Of a stretch of 5,848 bases of DNA, positions 4,652 to 5,848 are shown one piece after another; positions within the stretch are counted from its first letter, which is position 1, and the number at the start of each line of letters is the position of its first letter. The notes under the pieces were generated by a model. It made no database searches. It saw only the letters and a program-made list of their open reading frames with translations, and was not told the origin of the DNA. Location: positions 1 to 5,848 of the forward strand of contig CALXDE010000242.1 in assembly GCA_944386965.1 (NCBI GenBank). The letters run 5' to 3'. The position numbers and the translations under genes were made by a program. The stretch is from an uncultured Oscillospiraceae bacterium. GTDB lineage: Bacteria > Bacillota_A > Clostridia > Oscillospirales > Oscillospiraceae.

Positions 4652-5323
4652 TCAACCATTTTGCCACTCCTGCCCGGCCATCCGCTCCAGCCCCGGCAGG
4701 TCCCGCACGGTCACCGTGCCACGGCGCAGCTCCACCAGGCCCTCCTCGGCAAACCGGCGCAGCATCCGGGTCACCACCTCCCGGGCTGAGCCCAGGTCCC
4801 GGGCCAGCTCCTCGTGGGTGCGGCGGAGGACAGGGGTCCCGGCGGCGCGGACATGCTCCAAGAGCAGCAGCGCCAGTCGCTGGTCGATCCCCAGGAACAG
4901 GACCTGCTGCATGACCCACATGACCTCGGAAAAGCGCGCGGTGGCCATCTCGAACAGGAAGCAGCGGATGTAGATATTCTCCTCCGTCAGGCGCTGGAAC
5001 ACCCCGGAGGGCAGCACCAGCAGGTCCGTATCCTCCTCCGCGGTCAGATGCGTCTCAAAGGTGATCTGGGAGATCACGCAGGAGGCGGACAGCACACAGC
5101 TCTCCCCCGCCCTCACCCGGAAGATCGTCACCTCCCGCCCCTCCTCTGAGAGGAGGCAGGCCCGCAGGCACCCGGACCTCACCACCACCAGCCCCAGGCA
5201 TCCCTCCGTGCCGTGGACCATGGCGTCCTTGGGAAAGCGCGCCTCCCGAACGCTCTGTTCTACCAGGGCGCGCTCCGCGCCGGTGAGATGGTCCCAGTAG
5301 GGCAATTGTTCAAACGCCGTCAT
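4652..5323 (-). CDS. Crp/Fnr-family transcriptional regulator, 223 aa
   Basis: A DNA-binding regulator with the Crp/Fnr layout: a cyclic-nucleotide-binding-like beta-roll (about 10-115), a dimer helix (about 117-155) and a winged helix-turn-helix (about 165-207), in which THEELARDLGSAREVVTRML (169-188) forms the helix-turn-helix with R181 and E182 at the DNA-contact positions. Length is typical. It lacks the N-terminal cysteine cluster that holds the Fe-S centre in E. coli FNR. Instead it has five cysteines in the beta-roll (C42, C52, C56, C76, C82) plus C121. Effector is unknown; the phosphate-binding cassette of true cAMP receptors is not evident. The start at 5323 is preceded by GGAG at 5 bases and GGAGG at 10. 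It stands upstream of thioredoxin and rubrerythrin, and a candidate target site lies just beyond its stop codon. No terminator follows it. Confidence 0.95.
   Translation of the reverse strand: MTAFEQLPYWDHLTGAERALVEQSVREARFPKDAMVHGTEGCLGLVVVRSGCLRACLLSEEGREVTIFRVRAGESCVLSASCVISQITFETHLTAEEDTDLLVLPSGVFQRLTEENIYIRCFLFEMATARFSEVMWVMQQVLFLGIDQRLALLLLEHVRAAGTPVLRRTHEELARDLGSAREVVTRMLRRFAEEGLVELRRGTVTVRDLPGLERMAGQEWQNG
5305..5317. repeat. 13-bp direct repeat, copy 1 (in the regulator's 5' coding end)
   Basis: Identical to 5371-5383. On the minus strand GCGTTTGAACAAT forms codons 3-6 and part of 7 of the Crp/Fnr-family gene. Confidence 0.45.
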
Positions 5324-5350
5324 ATTCGCTCCGCCTCCGTTTTTTTCTCC

Positions 5351-5379
5351 ATCCTATCACAGCCGGCGCGATTGTTCAA
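5351..5379 (-). promoter_or_regulatory. Promoter of the Crp/Fnr-family regulator gene
   Basis: Minus strand -35 TTGAAC (5379-5374), 17-base spacer, -10 TAGGAT (5356-5351) with TGA in front (extended -10). The predicted start near 5344 gives a leader of about 20 bases. A single TGTGA half-site ends directly at the -10 (5361-5357), but no partner half-site is present. Confidence 0.72.
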
Positions 5380-5383
5380 ACGC
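5371..5383. repeat. 13-bp direct repeat, copy 2 (promoter copy)
   Basis: ATTGTTCAAACGC on the plus strand occurs here, containing the -35 box of the regulator gene, and again at 5305-5317, inside the regulator's first codons (Ala-Phe-Glu-Gln). The copies are in the same orientation, 66 bases apart. It may be chance or a small duplication. Confidence 0.45.
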
Positions 5384-5403
5384 TTTTCCCCAAAAGGCCC
5401 GCG

Positions 5404-5438
5404 GAAAAGAGGGGATGCGCTTGAAGCGCATCCCCTCT
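5404..5438 (-). terminator. Terminator of galE
   Basis: A perfect 14-bp stem (5408-5421 with 5425-5438) with a 3-base loop. On the minus strand it is followed by TTTTCC, a short T tract. It lies about 17 bases after the galE stop and before the regulator's promoter, separating the two units. Confidence 0.85.
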
Positions 5439-5454
5439 CCCGGCGGATATGATC

Positions 5455-5848
5455 TTATCGGTCGCCGTACCCCTCCGGGTGGGTGCTGTGCCAGGTCCAG
5501 GCGTCGGCGATGATCTGCTCCAGATCCCGCTCCGGCTTCCAGCCCAGCTGCTCCAGTGCCTTCTTATTGGAGGCGATGAGGACGGAGGGGTCCCCGGCCC
5601 GCCGGGGCTCCACCACCGCGGGAATGGGCTTGCCGGTGACCTTCCGGGCCGTCTCGATGATCTCCTTGACGGAGAAGCCCGTGCCGTTGCCCAGGTTGAA
5701 GGGGCCGCTCTCCCCGCCCCGGTCCAGGTACTCCAGGGCCAGCAGGTGGGCGCTCACCAGATCCCGGACGTGGATGTAGTCCCGGATGCAGGTGCCGTCG
5801 GGGGTGGGGTAGTCGTCGCCGAAGATGCCCACGTGGTCCCGCTTGCCC
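5455..5848 (-). CDS. galE: UDP-glucose 4-epimerase, C-terminal part (5' end outside the window)
   Basis: Interconverts UDP-glucose and UDP-galactose using tightly bound NAD, in the Leloir pathway and in supplying galactose for surface polysaccharides. About 130 C-terminal residues are visible. They carry the GalE stretch [18 protein letters not shown], then [31 protein letters not shown] and [19 protein letters not shown], all of the substrate-binding C-terminal domain of this extended SDR enzyme. The Rossmann NAD motif and the catalytic Ser/Tyr-x3-Lys lie beyond the right edge. The frame remains open to base 5848. A GTG at 5832-5830 is an internal codon, not the start. Other nucleotide-sugar epimerases of the family are possible, but the [13 protein letters not shown] run is characteristic of GalE. 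Confidence 0.95.
   Translation of the reverse strand, partial: GKRDHVGIFGDDYPTPDGTCIRDYIHVRDLVSAHLLALEYLDRGGESGPFNLGNGTGFSVKEIIETARKVTGKPIPAVVEPRRAGDPSVLIASNKKALEQLGWKPERDLEQIIADAWTWHSTHPEGYGDR

Noticed and set aside
5357..5361. Crp/Fnr autoregulatory site in the regulator's own promoter
   Set aside because: Only one TGTGA half-site is present; no second half at five or six bases spacing on either side.
5830..5832. GTG as the start of a complete 125-aa gene at the right edge
   Set aside because: The frame continues upstream with GKRDH, which matches GalE sequence directly before GIFG, and no ribosome site is present; the gene is cut by the window edge.

Overview
The window looks like a chromosomal segment of an anaerobic, GC-rich member of the Clostridia, probably in or near the Oscillospiraceae (Flavonifractor/Oscillibacter-like). 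The grounds are high GC with strong GC preference at third codon positions, good AGGAGG-type ribosome sites, Firmicutes-type sigma-A promoters, rubrerythrin as an anaerobe's peroxide defence, and an SRP RNA placed just before dnaX as in many Firmicutes. The lineage is inferred from these traits, not from a database match. No mobile element, CRISPR array, tRNA or rRNA is visible.

Left end (1-302): on the minus strand there is a complete small-type SRP RNA gene (ffs, about 78-232) with its own promoter (248-276) and a hairpin after it (39-60). It is followed by the first codons of what is almost certainly dnaX, running off the left edge. Next (303-836, minus) is an unrecognised small membrane-anchored or lipoprotein-like gene with its own promoter.

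Middle (837-2516): a divergent promoter region drives, on the plus strand, a CNNM/CBS/CorC-HlyC family membrane protein (TlyC/MpfA-like, probable Mg2+ efflux). Its roughly 180-nt 5' leader is apparently structured and contains a possible 20-codon leader ORF and a very stable hairpin. The gene's stop codon sits in the loop of a terminator that appears to work in both directions and also serves the convergent AEC-family transporter gene (2517-3455, minus).

Right part (3541-5848, all minus): in transcription order these are the 3' part of galE (UDP-glucose 4-epimerase) with terminator, a Crp/Fnr-family regulator, thioredoxin, and rubrerythrin with terminator. The last three form a redox/oxidative-stress neighbourhood. 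Regulator, thioredoxin and rubrerythrin each have a recognisable promoter and no clear terminator separates them, so both individual transcription and read-through are likely. A Crp/Fnr-type inverted repeat is centred about 41 bases before the predicted thioredoxin start of transcription, in a promoter with a good -10 and a poor -35. This is the classic layout of activation by a Crp/Fnr protein, most simply the product of the gene next door. That putative regulatory circuit and the structured leader of the CNNM gene are the two most interesting things in the window; the rest is ordinary housekeeping content.
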